Origin: Pinus tabuliformis
Lineage: Eukaryota > Streptophyta > Pinopsida > Pinales > Pinaceae
Direction: 5' to 3'
Length of the DNA: 64,000 nucleotides
Assembly: GCA_031772625.1 (NCBI GenBank)
Contig: CM062818.1
Span: 1,676,064,667-1,676,128,666 of the forward strand
The translations under genes and the position numbers were made by a program. Shown here piece by piece: positions 12,000 through 24,676 of the stretch (position 1 is the stretch's first letter; each line of letters opens with the position of its first letter). The notes beneath the pieces are model-generated. The model worked only from the letters and a program-made list of their open reading frames with translations. It searched no databases and was not told where the DNA came from.

Positions 12000-12656
12000 A
12001 TGGAACCTTCAAGTGAAAGACCATAGGATTGTACCTCTGTACGTCCTGTGGGGTATATGGAGATTTAGAAATGCTCTAATGTTTGAAGATAAATCCCTAG
12101 AGATAAAGGTTATTTCCCTAGGCATAGTAGAATTTTTCCAAGAATTTGGACCCTTGGTCCCAAATGCCTCCCATTGATCCATCTCTATCATTGATTTCGA
12201 TGGAATTTTCCTATCTGTTCTTTTGACGAGGCCTCCTTTGAAGGGGATTTTGGATGTGGAGTTTCACTCCATATCGATCCATCAGTACATTATCAATTTT
12301 TCTGGTATTGTGGTAGGGGAGATAACTTTAGATCTCAATTGATTGCAATGTGGGGTACCCTCTAGTGATCTTCATGACTTGGAAGTGACAATATTTTGAT
12401 CATAGGTGACTCCCTTACTAGGGCCAATTTGATTCAGGGACGGTGTTATCTCAAGTTCCCCTCTATTTGCAAATTGATGTTGCTGACCAAGAATATTAGG
12501 CCCACTTTCTTGGAGGTTACTTTCCAGCATGTCTACCAAGAGAAAAACGAGGTTGATGAACTTTCCAAACATGTTCTCAGCCTCTATCTTGGTTATATTG
12601 TTTTTGAAAAATTCTTTGATGGTATGAGTTGTGGTATGGGATCGTTTGAGATATAA
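12000..12656 (+). pseudogene. LINE C-terminal RNase H relic
   Basis: Upstream is the LINE spacer motif WGIWRFRNALMF (12050-12085). RNase H follows as FDEASFEGDFGCGVSL (about 12222), then the DS pair in IIGDSLTRA, and YQEKNEVDELSKH near the C-terminus, which is the conserved N-x-x-A-D-x-L-SK region with A missing. The last open frame ends at 12656. Frame changes separate the parts. Confidence 0.75.
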
Positions 12657-13149
12657 ATATCTTCTACTGTTGTTATTTTTTGGCTTTTCTTGTTGGAATT
12701 TGCATGAGGTTAATATTCCTTAGAGATCCACATTGTATTTTGTTTCTTCCTTTTCTCCTATAGAGGATTTTGACTTTTGTGTCAGACCTCTAGCCTTTTT
12801 TGGTCTATAGTAGTGATGACATAAATGATTGTATTCAGTGATGTATGATGATCTGGTATAGAAAAAAACCATGTAAAACTTTCTTTATTTTGAATGAAAG
12901 TTCAATTTTTCTTCTGAAAAAAAATAGATAAGAGATATGTTTTTCGGGTTGGATGGTTCTCGGGAGCTCAATCCGATTAGAAAATGTAAAGAAGGAAATA
13001 TTGTGGGGAAGAGAAGCTAAAACACTCCAAATTCCCTTCTCCACCTATTGTTCATTTAACACATACATCTCCCCATAGGAAGAAGAAACTACACAAGTAG
13101 TTCTCCATAGTTCTCCCCTCAAGCTCCACATGTGTGTCATTTGTCTCCA

Positions 13150-13214
13150 CATTCCCACACTAAAATAGATAATATATACACTTTGAACTTAGCTTAACAC
13201 TGGGAATTTACCTT
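13150..13214 (-). pseudogene. Probable continuation of the F-box/kelch gene split by Gy-C
   Basis: Directly outside the left end of Gy-C the minus strand reads GKFPVLS*VQSVYII. This resembles DKFMVLCRGESSVEIF of the 28108-28858 relic, exactly the segment expected after the ...SVFVDG break at 26316. The bases ACCTT here and ACCAT at 26311-26315 would be the 5-bp target duplication. The match is short, so this is an inference from position plus weak similarity. Confidence 0.45.
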
Positions 13215-13540
13215 TGTTATGGAACTAGCTAACAAAATAGAAGAAAGAGATAAATCAATGACTTAAAACGTATCCTCTTCAAGGGGGAAACCTCCTTTAC
13301 ATTGCAATTATTTGATGATACAAATGACAAGGCCTCCTTTCTATATATAGGAGTTTCAGGGGTCACAATATAATCAAAGCCGACATAACAATAATAATGT
13401 AAGGGCACAACAATAACAATAGTGGGATTCTATGGGGCACGATAATAAGAATATGGGGACAACATGGGCACAAAAATAACAATAAAGGGTACAACGACAA
13501 TAATAATAAGGAAATACACTAATATTATAGGGACCTAACA
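13215..13540 (-). repeat. 3' LTR of Gy-C (326 bp)
   Basis: Starts TGTTATGGAAC and ends GGGACCTAACA on the plus strand. It matches 18405-18564 plus 26132-26310. A palindromic TATA-like CTATATATAG at 13341-13350 is placed for minus-strand transcription. Confidence 0.9.
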
Positions 13541-16500
13541 TTCCCCTCTCCTTTAAAATAGCGTTGTCCTCAACTCTTGAGTAGTTCTGGATGTTTCTGT
13601 ATAAAATTCTCATCCTCCCATGTAGAATATTTAGTGGGTAATTTCTTCTAGTTGATGAGATACCCTGAAATTGATCGATTTCGTAGTTGCTCAGTTCTTG
13701 TTTTTTTGACAACTTCAAGTTCCAATATGATGTTTCCTTCCTCGTCAAGCTCTGGAAATATCTTTTGAACTCAGCGCTTGTCACCTATAACTTTCTTTAA
13801 GCATGAAACATGGAAAACTGGGTGCACTTAGGAAGATGCAAGAAGTTCCAATTTGTATGCCATGTTACCAATATTTTGCAACACCTTGTACGGACCATAA
13901 TACTTTTTATGATAATTTATTATCCTTCTTTTCTTGCTTGAGGGACATTTGTTTGTATGATTGTAGTCATAGAAATACCCAGTCACCTACATCAAAACTT
14001 TTTTCTCTATCATGTTAATTTGTCTGTTGTTTCATTCTATTATGCGCCAAAGTGAGGTTATCCTTTAAGAGTTGGAGAATTTTTCGTTGATGCTCGATGT
14101 GATATTCCACTGCTTGAACATTATAATTGTCTCTTAAATACGATGTGATGGAAATTGGACGATATCCATAAAACACCATAAATGGGGTCATTTTTGTCAC
14201 AGTATGGAAGGAAGTGTTATACCACCATTCAACGAGAGGCAACCATTTGACCCATTATGTCTATTTATCAAATATAAATCAATGAATATATCCTTCCAAA
14301 CATTTGTTCACTATCTTTGTTTTCCCATCAGATACAATATAGGTTATCCTTAGTCTGTCACTTACAATAATCTTTGGGTTTCCATGTAGCTTTTGAACTA
14401 TTTCCATAAATGTAGTAGAAAATATATTGGCTTTAAATGGATGAGATAATGCAAAAAATTGTGCATACTTGGTAAGTCTATCAACTACCACCATGATGAC
14501 ACTCTTTCCTTCGGACTTGGGTAAACCTATGATAAAATCCATTGAAACCTCCTCCCAACGTTGAATTTGAATGGATAAAGGTTGTAATAGATATGGGGTC
14601 TTAATTGTCTCAAATTTATTTTGTTGGAAAACCAAATATTCCACCACAAAATTTTGAATATCATATTTAATGCCATCCCAAAAAATATCGTTCTTAACCG
14701 TGTGGTAAGTTTTTTAAAATCCTAAATGCCCTCCTAAGGGAGATGTGTGAAATTCCCTAAGAATCTTTTGTTTGAGTTGGGAATTATTTCATTCATCACT
14801 TGCTTCGTTTATCAAATCTGGTTGGATAATAGAAATGGGACAAAGAAATTCTTCCACATCCTCATCCTTTCTTGAGAGTGCATCTCCAACAACATTTTTC
14901 TTTGTTTTTTTCTAGATGACTTCAAAGTGATAACCCAACATCTTTGCGACCCATTTTTGCTGCTCTTCTGAAGATAATATTTGTTATAAAAATTATTTAA
15001 TACTATCATGATCTGTTTTTACGTTGAAGTGTCTTCCCATTAGGTAAGGTAGTCATTTCTTCAGTGCATGTAGTATTTCCAACATTTCATTCTCATAAAT
15101 AGCTTTGTGTAAATATTTTCCTTTGATTGTACGAATTTCAAAAGCATTGGGTCTTTCTTCTTGCATTAAAACAACACCAATTCCATTTCCTAAGACATCA
15201 CATTCCATAATAAAGGTTTTTGTGAAGTATAGCCTAGCTAAGACTAGTGCTTGGCACATTGCCTCTTTAATATGTTCAAATGCCTTTGGTGCTTCTAGAG
15301 TCCAAGAAAATGCATCTTTCTTTAGTAATGTTGTTAGAGGTGCCATTATTCTCCCATAATTCTTAAGAAACTTGCAATAATACCTTGACAACCCGAGAAA
15401 TCCTTGCATATGATTTATGGATGTTGGGATTTTCCATTCCTTAATGGCTTTAATTTTTCTAGGGTCTACCTTAACACCTTCATGAGATCCAGTATGATCC
15501 AAATATTCCACCTCTTGTAATCAAAAGAAACATTTGGAGGTTTTTACATATAATTGTTTTTCCTCCAATAGTTTGAGCAATCCGTCAACATGTTGAACAT
15601 GATCCTTCCAAGACTTTTTGTAGATTAGTATATCATCAAAAAATGCTAACAAAAATTCTCTAAGGGTTTGAAAATGGAATTCATCAAACCTTGAAATGTA
15701 TAAGGTGAATTGGTAAGGCGAAAAGGCATGACCAAAAATTCATAATGACCATCATGAGTTTCAAATGTTGTTTTCAGAATGTCTCCAATCTTCATTCTGA
15801 TTTGATGATATCTTGAATGAAGGTTTAACTTGGTGAAGTAAATTGTTCCATGCAATTCAAACAATAATTCATTAAAGATATGAATGGAGAATTTATCTTA
15901 AATAGTGATCTTGTTGATCTCCCTATAATTCGGACACATGTGCCATGATCCATCCTTCTTGTGCACCAATACTACTGGAGTAGAGAAGGAACTGTGACTA
16001 GGTTGAATTATACCAGCCTCTAACATTTCTGCAACAATACATTCAATTTCACTCTTTGTTGCATAAAGATATCTATAACTCCTAATGTTTGGAGGAATAC
16101 TTCGTGGAATCAAATTAATAGCATGATCATGATCACGACTAGGTGGGAGGCCTTTGGGAGTCTCAAATACCTTCAAATGATTGTCCAAGGCTTTTTGGAG
16201 ATCTGGAGAAATAGATGATTCCAATGTGGGAACCTCTAGTGAACATAATTCTTCAATTATGCTTCATTGTTCATTCTTTAGAAGCTTTTTCATGCCGTTA
16301 GAGATGATTATCTTTCTCAGTTTCCCTATGATACCCCTTAATTCAACTTCCTTTCCTTCGGAAACAAATTTCAAGAAAATTTATTGAAAAATAAAAGTTA
16401 TCATACCCAAAGATTGTAGCCATTGGACTCCTAGAACAACATCAACACCATCCATTAGAATGGAAAGCATTGGACTATTCAACACATATCCTCCGATGGA

Positions 16501-17748
16501 TAACTTGATACTATGGCACTTTCTAGAGCAATTTATGGCTCCTCCATTTGAAACCATCACTTGACACTCTAGTGTTGGATATAGGAAGCAATTCAATTCC
16601 TTGGCTATCTTAGAATGAATAAAATTATGGGTACTTCATGAATAAATCAACACTATTACCTTTTTCTTCTTGATATATGCTTCTATCTTGTTAGTTTGAG
16701 GAGTGGTAATCTAGCCAATGCATTACAAGATATGATCGGATTCATTTCTCCTTTCTCTAGGGTTTGTTCCTGGTGTGTATCCTCTTCTTTTGATGTTTCA
16801 TGTTCATTTTCTTCCTCCTCTTCACAATCTAAGTAAACTAATTTATTCTCAACACACTTATTACCTTTAGTGTATTTTCTTCGCAATTGTAATAAAGCCC
16901 TTTTTCTCTTTTTTCTTCCAATTATTTTGGTGTCAACGTTGTAGGTTGTGGAAGGCTAGGGGCAAAAACACATCCATATTTATAGTTGTGAGTGGTAGGC
17001 TTCCTTGTTGCCATAATTTTACTTTCAATTTTTCTTGCCAACCTGAATGCCTTCTCCAATGGAGGTCTTCAATGTGCTCCACCATTGAACCCTTTGGTTT
17101 GAGATTTATCAATTAGCTAAAAAAGATTATTCTTTGTATCCTCATAATGTGCTATCATTTCATCCCTAAAAGTTTCCCAACTGACAATTTGTTTATGAGA
17201 GAAAAGCCATCAATACCATACAAACTGATTGGGTTCCAAATATAAAGTTGAAATGCATACCTTTTATGTGCTTTGCACATTATGGAGATCAAAATATTGC
17301 TCCATCTGTAGTATCCATGTGACGGGATGCTTGCCATCAAACTTCCTCATATAGATCTTTAGAACATGGTGGATCTTCAATCCAACGTTATGAAATCATG
17401 ACTAACATTTCTTTTGTTCTCATCATGAGTTTCCTTTACTACCCTTTCGCCATTAGTAAGCATTTCGTGTAGCAACTTTAACAAATTTGTCTTCAAATAT
17501 TACATGTTGCCTTTAAGTTTTGCTTCTATACCATCCATATTAGCTTCCATGCCATCCATCTTAGCTTCCATGCCATCCATATTCGCTTCCATTCCATTCT
17601 TTAAACCATCCATCTTAGCTTCAGTTAATTTTTGTGAGAGCGATATTTCTTGCACTTGGTCTCACAATTTCGATGTATCATGTGGCATTTCTTCCTCTTC
17701 TTCATGTGTCATAGTAGAGATTTCAAGTTTCTTACTAGGTGTTTCCAT
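13541..17748 (-). pseudogene. Gy-C gag-pol pseudogene
   Basis: Gag starts at an ATG at 17748. Its N-terminal part has a heptad-like run alternating MDGMEA units (17530-17620), then the retrotransposon gag domain (17050-17400) and a degraded zinc knuckle near 16870. Protease (16400-16680) keeps STHNFI but the DSG aspartate codon reads Tyr and the Gly is a stop. RT spans about 15530-16224, with FFDDILIY near 15620 out of frame with upstream. RNase H spans about 14990-15511. Integrase (14010-14720) keeps MDFI and VSDR but has lost about 100 bp between the second Asp and the Glu, where TEI reads TKI. The end (13560-13720) is a chromodomain-like stretch. Many stops; not functional. Confidence 0.88.
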
Positions 17749-18390
17749 TTTCTTTCTTCATGTCATCAATGAATAAAAATTATGCTTCACAATTCCCTTG
17801 GAATCATTTCAAACTCTTTTCTCGAACAAGGTTTATGCAAATTTTAAAAAAACACTACACCTTTTTTTTTTCCGTTTTGTTTGAGCTTGATTTTGAAATG
17901 CATGTAACTATGTAACTTCGGATCTCCAAGTTCTGAAATTTCACCCTATGATAGCCATTCGAATCTTCTTTCCAACCCCGCAAGTATGATCACAATTGCA
18001 TTCCCGAAGAAAGAGTTATGTCCAATCTCCCACGATGACTTAATTATAGACTCGTTTGCTAGAGCGAACTTGTACGACATGCCATGTGTCACTGTTTTGC
18101 CCTTAGGTTCTGAAAATGATACCGAACAAACTACAGTTCGTCTTCATTTTGTCACTTTCTATGAAATTTGAATTAGATGCTCAAAGAGAAAGTTATGAAA
18201 ATTTTCCCAAGATGACCTGTTTGATATCCAATTCGGGAGTCTGCAAAAACCCTAACTTCCTCACTTCGTATATCCGAAAATATAGTGAGACAAGATCTGA
18301 AATTAGTGACACGGTTCATCATGATTTCATCTCAAATGGGTTTTAATTCCACGACGACCTATTTGAACTAGCGAAACCTTAGAATCCAAA

Positions 18391-18402
18391 TCTTTGATAC
18401 CA
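18391..18402 (-). promoter_or_regulatory. Primer-binding site of Gy-C
   Basis: The minus strand reads TGGTATCAAAGA, two changes from the iMet-tRNA site TGGTATCAGAGC. It lies at the inner end of the 5' LTR. Confidence 0.75.
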
Positions 18403-18404
18403 AT

Positions 18405-18564
18405 TTTTATGGAACCATCTCAAAAAATAGAAGAAAGAGATAGATCAATGACTTAAAATGTAGCCTCTTCGAGGGGGAAACCTCCTTTATATTACACAAA
18501 TGAACAATTCCCTGATAATACAAATGACAATACCTCCTTTCTATATATATGAGTCTAAGGGGTT
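18405..18564 (-). repeat. 5' LTR of Gy-C, first part
   Basis: Homologous to 13215-13365, including the CTATATAT box at 18541. It stops at GGGTT (18560-18564), where Gy-D begins, and resumes at 26132. Confidence 0.88.
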
Positions 18565-20014
18565 TGATCCAAAATGGATCCTAAAAACCCTCTATGTCTT
18601 CAAAATCAAAAACTATCACAAAAGGATGAACTTATAAAAATGGTGGATTACACGATCGAGCTTGAAAAGCATGAAGAAATAGTGAAAAATAGAGTTTATC
18701 GGAGGCTTGAACGATGATGCACAGGAGCCGTCGGATCTGGCTGATCAACGGTCAAAATCTGATCAGCATATAGCAATCAGAGATGGCAAGCGAAGGCTAT
18801 CAGAGGCAATCATGTGAAAGTTGCGACATCGATCAGCGCGGGTCAACAAGGACCATCGATCAAGCATGCAGATTGACAGCCCAGGTTAACTCGCAATATC
18901 GCGTCGGCAAAATATAAAGGAGCACTTACCAAAGGCTCGGGGACTATGCAATGTGTGATTGTCATATCACAATATCACATCGAAGCAATGTAAAGGAGCG
19001 CAATCAATAACAATTGCGACTACGATAGCTAGACCCAATAGGATTATGGATGAAATTTCATATGTTTTGAGTTCTGGAAAATGGGTTTTTCTGTGTATTT
19101 CACATTTTTGTTAAATAAATGAAATGCAAAGGAAACACGTCCGATGCGATGAATCTGAACCCAAAAGTGTTTATAGATGAAACTGTATACTATTTGAAGT
19201 TTGTCATAAAGCCCTTTGTTGGGATTTCAGTGTTATAATGTATTTTGAAAATACAAAGGAAAACCATGGCACAGGGGCACTAGCGACTTGCGATAGTGAT
19301 TACGGGTAGACTCGATAGGAGTCTAGGGTGGATTTAATAATAATTCAGGTCCGACAAACGACAAATTGGTGGATTTTCTAGTGTTTTAGTGTATTTCTCT
19401 GTGTAAACAGAGAAAAAATATTCTGGGAATTTCAAAGGCGCCGATGGTCCATTTCATTACAAAACAGGTGGCCACCATACAGAAAGATGCTTAACAGTGA
19501 TTGTTTAATGGTTAGAGGGAATTCGAGCGGACAAAGGCTGGGAGCCAGAGAGCCTAGAAGAGGAAACGGGCTGACATCGCTGAATGGCTTAAAAGCCACT
19601 GAATGATAGAGACAGAGGCAAGCGGTACTGAGACAGAGCAAAGGCAGAGACAGAGAGTGAGAGGGAGAGTCTGTGTACTTAAAGAGGCTTGAGGGATTCA
19701 AGCAAACTCTAGTTGTTTTGTATCTATTGTGTTGAGACCTAATTTGAGCTCACATTTTGTAAAACTCTGCTCTTGAAGACATAATAGAGAGGTCACCACT
19801 GAAGGCTAGACCACGAGACATAGCCCAATATTTTTGGGTGAACTCGATATTAAACTTGATGTGTTATGTGTGTTTGTCTATTATGTTTCTCTAACTGCTC
19901 ATTGCCTATATTATTCACAATCTTATCGATCTGTTGCACTAATTAATATAGGAAAATCTATGCACATGAGTCTATAATAACTTAAAAGTAATCTAAGATC
20001 TCATTTTCAGATCA
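18565..20014 (+). repeat. 5' LTR of Gy-D (1450 bp)
   Basis: Begins TGATCCAAAATGG and ends TTTTCAGATCA just before the primer site. Collinear with 24677-26126 at the same length. Many differences between the two LTRs are transitions. Confidence 0.92.
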
Positions 20015-20016
20015 AG

Positions 20017-20028
20017 TGGTATTAGAGC
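20017..20028 (+). promoter_or_regulatory. Primer-binding site of Gy-D
   Basis: Reads TGGTATTAGAGC, one C-to-T change from the iMet-tRNA primer site, two bases after the LTR end. Confidence 0.88.
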
Positions 20029-20158
20029 TTTAGGTTTGCTAATGTTATACAAGCTTGTGTTGGATTCCTGAATGCTAACTAGGTCAAAGCTCAAACTAGG
20101 AGAATGAGAGCTTGTTTAGGCTAATCCAGAGATTGGAAGAGTCTACTCTCAGAGGAGA

Positions 20159-21235
20159 ATGGCCAGAGAAGTCCCATTGGAATCAGAATCTCAGTTCATG
20201 GACAACTTTATGGCGATGCGAGCCATGGTGGAAGTGATGTATCGAGAATTGAAGAAGGGTCAAGGTGAAAGCACTTCAACACCCAAAGGAGAAAAGGAAC
20301 ATATTATAGATGCTCGTCAAGGGAGAAAAGGGAAAGGGGAAGAGCCTCCTCCATCATCTCCTCCACTATCACCTCCTTCTAGCCCTGAAAAGAAAAAGAA
20401 GAAAACATATTCGATTAAATTAGATGTAAAGTTTGATTTACCAATTTATGATGGAGAATTAAATGCAGAAAAGCTAGATAACTTGATTAGACAGATTGAT
20501 GTATATTGTAGGATGCAGAACATTGATTTAGAAAGGAGAAATATTCAGCTGGCTAGCCTTCGCCTTAGAGGAACTACACTAGTGTGGTGGGAAGGTAGGA
20601 GACAAGCTTATTTGAAGAAGCATGGTAAAATATTTTCTACCTAGAATTAATTTGTTTCTGCCATTAAAAAACGGTTCTATCCTCTATATTATATGCAACA
20701 TGAAATGATGGGTTGGCAAACTCTTCACCAATTAGAGGGCCAAAGCATACAAAGCTACACCGAGGAATTTAGAAAAAGAGCTTTAACTCTAGGCATTTCT
20801 CTAGACTCACTTGAAACTCTGTTGAAGTATATAGGTGGTCTACATAGCTATTTGAAGCACAACATTCTCATGTTTCATCCCACTAGCCTAGATGATGTAT
20901 CAGTTCATGCTACACATCTAGAGGCTAGAGGCAAGAACGTGAACCCAGAGATTGGGGGATCATCAAAGCTCTATGCAAGAAAGAACAAGGAAAAGAAGAA
21001 GCTAAAATGGAAGGATACGAAGGCAAACACAGTACAGAAATACAAACCTTCATGCAATCATTGCAAGAAGGATGGACATGATGATGAACACTACTGGTCT
21101 TTGCATTTAGAGCTGAAACCTAAGAAGTTCGGTGGTAAGAAGAAGACTGTTGCTGCTATTCAGAAAGACTTGGGGTCAGACTCAGGTGATGAAACAACAG
21201 TCACAACTACAGGTATAAAAGGTAAAAAATTCTGA
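20159..21235 (+). pseudogene. Gy-D gag
   Basis: One reading frame from ATG at 20159 to TGA at 21233, broken only by TAG at 20642 and TAA at 20648. A Pro/Ser-rich and Lys-rich N-terminal section (residues about 40-85) precedes the retrotransposon gag domain (IKLDVKFDLPIYDGELNAEK onward). The C-terminal zinc knuckle is CNHCKKDGHDDEHYWSLH; the last Cys position is Tyr, a single G-to-A change. It would form the capsid-like particle around element RNA. The two internal stops are compatible with transitions from Trp and Gln codons. Confidence 0.88.
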
Positions 21236-24200
21236 AGCATCTACAAGTAATTCAGCACAATCTATTGATAATGTGGATAATGAGAGGAAAAAACATGAGA
21301 TTTTTCATATTAGAGTTATTTCCAAGCACCAAAAGATTAATACTTTATTTGATAGTGGATCATAAGTAAACTTGATTTCTGAAACAATTGTAAAGAAGTT
21401 TGGCTTACTTTATCCATTAGGTTGTGTATGTGACAAAGCAAAGGTACAAGTGACTAGATAATGTAAAATTAGGTTTTCTATTGGGTTAACATTTGTAGAT
21501 GAGGTTGAGTTAGATATAGTTCCCTTGGATATATGTGGTATTGTTTTAGGAAGTCCTTACTTGTATGATAGAAAAGCCATATTCTATAGAGTTGAAAATA
21601 AGTATCAACTCACTAAATATGGAATAGAATATATTGTAAGATCTCATAAACTAAAAAATAACTATTCTCTCATAAACTTAGGGCAGATGAAAAGAATTGT
21701 AAATTCATGCAAGCAATTTTTACTAATGGTTGTAAAGGAAAAGAACCCTGATAAAACCAATGTATTTGAGGGCTGTGATGCTGAACAGAAAGCTAATTTA
21801 GATAAAGTTGTTTCAGAATATGATATCCTATTTCAAGATCCTAAAGGTATACCACCCAAAGGGGAAATAGTACATGATATTCATTTGCAACATGATGCTC
21901 GATTGCCTAACATCGGAATGTAAAAGTTATCCACTTTAGAGAATGTAGAGATCAAGAAGTACGTATAGGAGCTGATTGAGAAAGGGTTCATAAGACCAAG
22001 CACATCACCATGTGGATCTCCAATCGTGTTGGTGAGAAAGAATGATTGTTCATGGAGGATGTGCATTGATTACAAAGCACTGAATAAAATAACAATAAAA
22101 AATCATTATCCTCTTCCTTGCATTGATGATCTATGAGATCAGCTGAAAGAAGAAGTTTACTTTTCCAAGTTGGACTAGCATAGTGGCTGTCATCAGGTCA
22201 GAGTAGTAGAACAAGATGCATGGAAGATTGCTTTCAAAACAAAGCAAGGGCTGTATGAATGGCTGGTTATGCCTTTTGGCTTAACTAATGCTCCTATCAC
22301 TTTCATGAGATTTATGAATGATGTACTCAGACCTTTTATTGATGATTTTGTAATTGTATATTTAGATGACATTCTTCTTTTCAGTAAAACATGGGAAGAA
22401 CATTTGAAGCATGTAAAGCAGACTTTAGATGTTTTGAAAAGAGAAAATCTCTATGTGAAGTTGTCAAAATGTGAATTCGGCAAAACATCTTTAAATTATT
22501 TGGATCATATTCTAGGGGGTGGTGAATTGAAGATAGATCCCTCTAAGGTTGAATTCATTGTGAACTGGCCTAAACCCAAATCTGCTACAGAAGTTAGGAG
22601 TTTCCTAGGAGTAGCACAATATTGGAGAAATTTTATTGCTAGCTTTTCCTTGATTGCAACTCCCTTACATGCTTTAACAGGATTGAACAAGGTGTTTTAG
22701 TGGGGAGGAAAAGAGTAGAAATCTTTTGACACCTTAAAAGAAAAAATTAGTATAGCACCAGTACTAGCGCTGCCAGATCTTCAACGACCATTTGAGATTG
22801 AAACAGATGCCAGTGACTATGCCATGGGAGAAGTATTGAGGCAACATGGTAAACCCATACACTATCATTCTCAGACATTTAATTCTGCAGTAGTTAATTA
22901 TCCCACATATGATAAAGAATTGTATGCTTTAGTACAGAGTGTGAAAAAGTGGAAACATTACCTAATGGGCAAAGAAACAATTATACATACAGATCATCAA
23001 CCACTTCAATATTTGCACTCATAAACTAAATTGCAGCAATCAAGACAGTATAGGTGGATGGGTTTTCTACAACAGTTTCATCTTGTCATCAGATATAAGA
23101 AGGGCAAACACAATAAGGTTGCAGATATGGTATCCAGACTAATCATAAATGCATCTACTATACTTAAGCATAACTTTGTAATGCAAGAAAGCTACATTGA
23201 AAAATATGCTCAAGATATAGATTTTAAAGATGTATATGCAACTTTAAGTCATGGCAAACAAGTAGAAGAATTGGATTATTATGTTAAGGACCAACTCTTG
23301 TATCATTTGGGAAAGTTATGCATTCCAAAATCTGAAAGAGTTAACATAATCGGAGAAGCACATACTTCTCTTATATCAAGTCATTTTGGTGTAAGCAAAA
23401 CAGTTACACAGCTGCAAAGGTTCTGTTATTGGCCAAGAATGCATGAAACAATTTCTAGATATATTAAGGGGTGTACCATGTGTGCTAAAAGCAAGCCAAG
23501 CAATAGAAAATTAGGCTTGTACACTCCACTACCAGTTCCTTCTCGTCCTTGGGAAAGTGTTTCCATGGACTTTGTTGGGGGATCGCAAAAATCTAGAAAA
23601 TGTCATGACTATTTATATGTTATTGTGCACACGTTCAACAAAATGTGTATTTTAATACCTTGTAACAAGCAAATTACAACTGAACAAATAGCCAAGTTGT
23701 TCTTTCAGCATGTATGTGTTCATTTTGGATTACCCACTTCCATTGTATTTGATCAAGATTCCCTATTTGTTGGGAAGTTTTGGTCAAGTCTATGGGAATT
23801 GATGGACACCAGAATAAAGAAGAGCACAACCTTTCATCCACAAATAGATGGTGAAACAAATGTGGTCAATAGGACAGTGATCTAGTTGCTCATGGGCTAA
23901 TGCAGCAAGCATCCCAAGCTTTGGGATGAACATTTGTGTTATGTGCAACATGCTTACAACCATGCCAAGCACTCTTCTACATAGAGATCTCCTTTTGAGA
24001 CTTGTTTTGGTTTTACACCAAGGTTTCCCTTGGATTTTGTCTTTGGAAAAGACATAGCAGCTGATGGGCACAATGATGTGGAAAAAGCAACCAAATTCAT
24101 TGAACACATCCAAGAAATTCACCAAGCAGTGCAGGAATAGTTGGAAAGAAGCTAGGCCAAGTACAAGGAAAGGCATGACAAGCATCGAATTGAGCATAGC

Positions 24201-24632
24201 TTCCAAGTTGGTGATTAAGTCTGGCTGTACATCAGCAAAGACAGAATTCAAGGTGAAGGTAATAAGCTGTAGCCAATAAGGTATGTGCCTTTTAAGATAC
24301 TTGAGAAAGTTAGTGAAAACGCTTTTCGCCTTGATTTGCCAGCTTATATGCATATCTATTCAGTCATTAATACAGAGAACTTGAGACTATATGAACCTTC
24401 ATTGGTTGAAAATCCCGAATATCAAATTCAGTTGCCTTCTATTGATGATCTGTTGCTTGAAGATCTCAATGAGTTGTAGGAAGACACAGTTCTGGACAAG
24501 AAGGTGAGAACTACGTGCAGAGGGGATGTTGAGTACCTTAGAATTGGACTCAAAGGTTCAAACCCAAGCAGTGCAAAATGGATAGAGATTGGACAAGTGA
24601 GGAAGCTATATCCTCACTTGATTGATGCTTAA
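21222..24632 (+). pseudogene. Gy-D pol (protease-RT-RNase H-integrase-chromodomain)
   Basis: The pol frame is +1 relative to gag and overlaps its end. Protease has TLFDSGS at about 21345, followed by a stop. RT includes PFGLTNAP (22270), IVYLDDILLFSK (22355) and LSKCEFG. RNase H runs from ETDASDYAMG (22800) to HTDHQPLQYLHS. Integrase has the zinc-binding segment ending CTMCAKSKP (23475), then MDFVGG and FDQDSLF; the third catalytic position (QTE in relatives) reads ETN. A chromodomain-like end (24480-24632) follows a TAG at 24477. About a dozen in-frame stops occur, yet the frame itself is kept over 3.4 kb. Confidence 0.9.
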
Positions 24633-24676
24633 AAACCAACTTTTGGTGGTCCAAAAGCCTTTTCAGTGGGACGGCG

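Larger units (their letters stand above)
10927..12935 (+). mobile_element. Internally deleted L1-like LINE with 18-bp TSD
   Basis: Eighteen-base direct repeats (seven A then TAGATAAGAGA) lie at 10927-10944 and 12918-12935, the A-rich target duplication typical of LINE integration. Between them on the plus strand are a decayed ORF1 tail (about 10980-11240), an APE-type endonuclease (about 11296-11800) and the terminal RNase H (about 12200-12656), then a 3' UTR ending in A-rich sequence. The reverse transcriptase is missing, so the copy is about 2 kb. Confidence 0.88.

Noticed and set aside
15105..15359. 84-codon plus-strand ORF and its counterpart at 60273-60527 (minus)
   Set aside because: Both are antisense to the conserved RNase H region of the Gy-C family, so their similarity reflects the real frame on the other strand.
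20017..20028. tRNA-like sequence at the Gy-D leader and similar sites at 2427, 18391 and 38558
   Set aside because: These are 11-12 base primer-binding sites complementary to a tRNA end, not tRNA genes.
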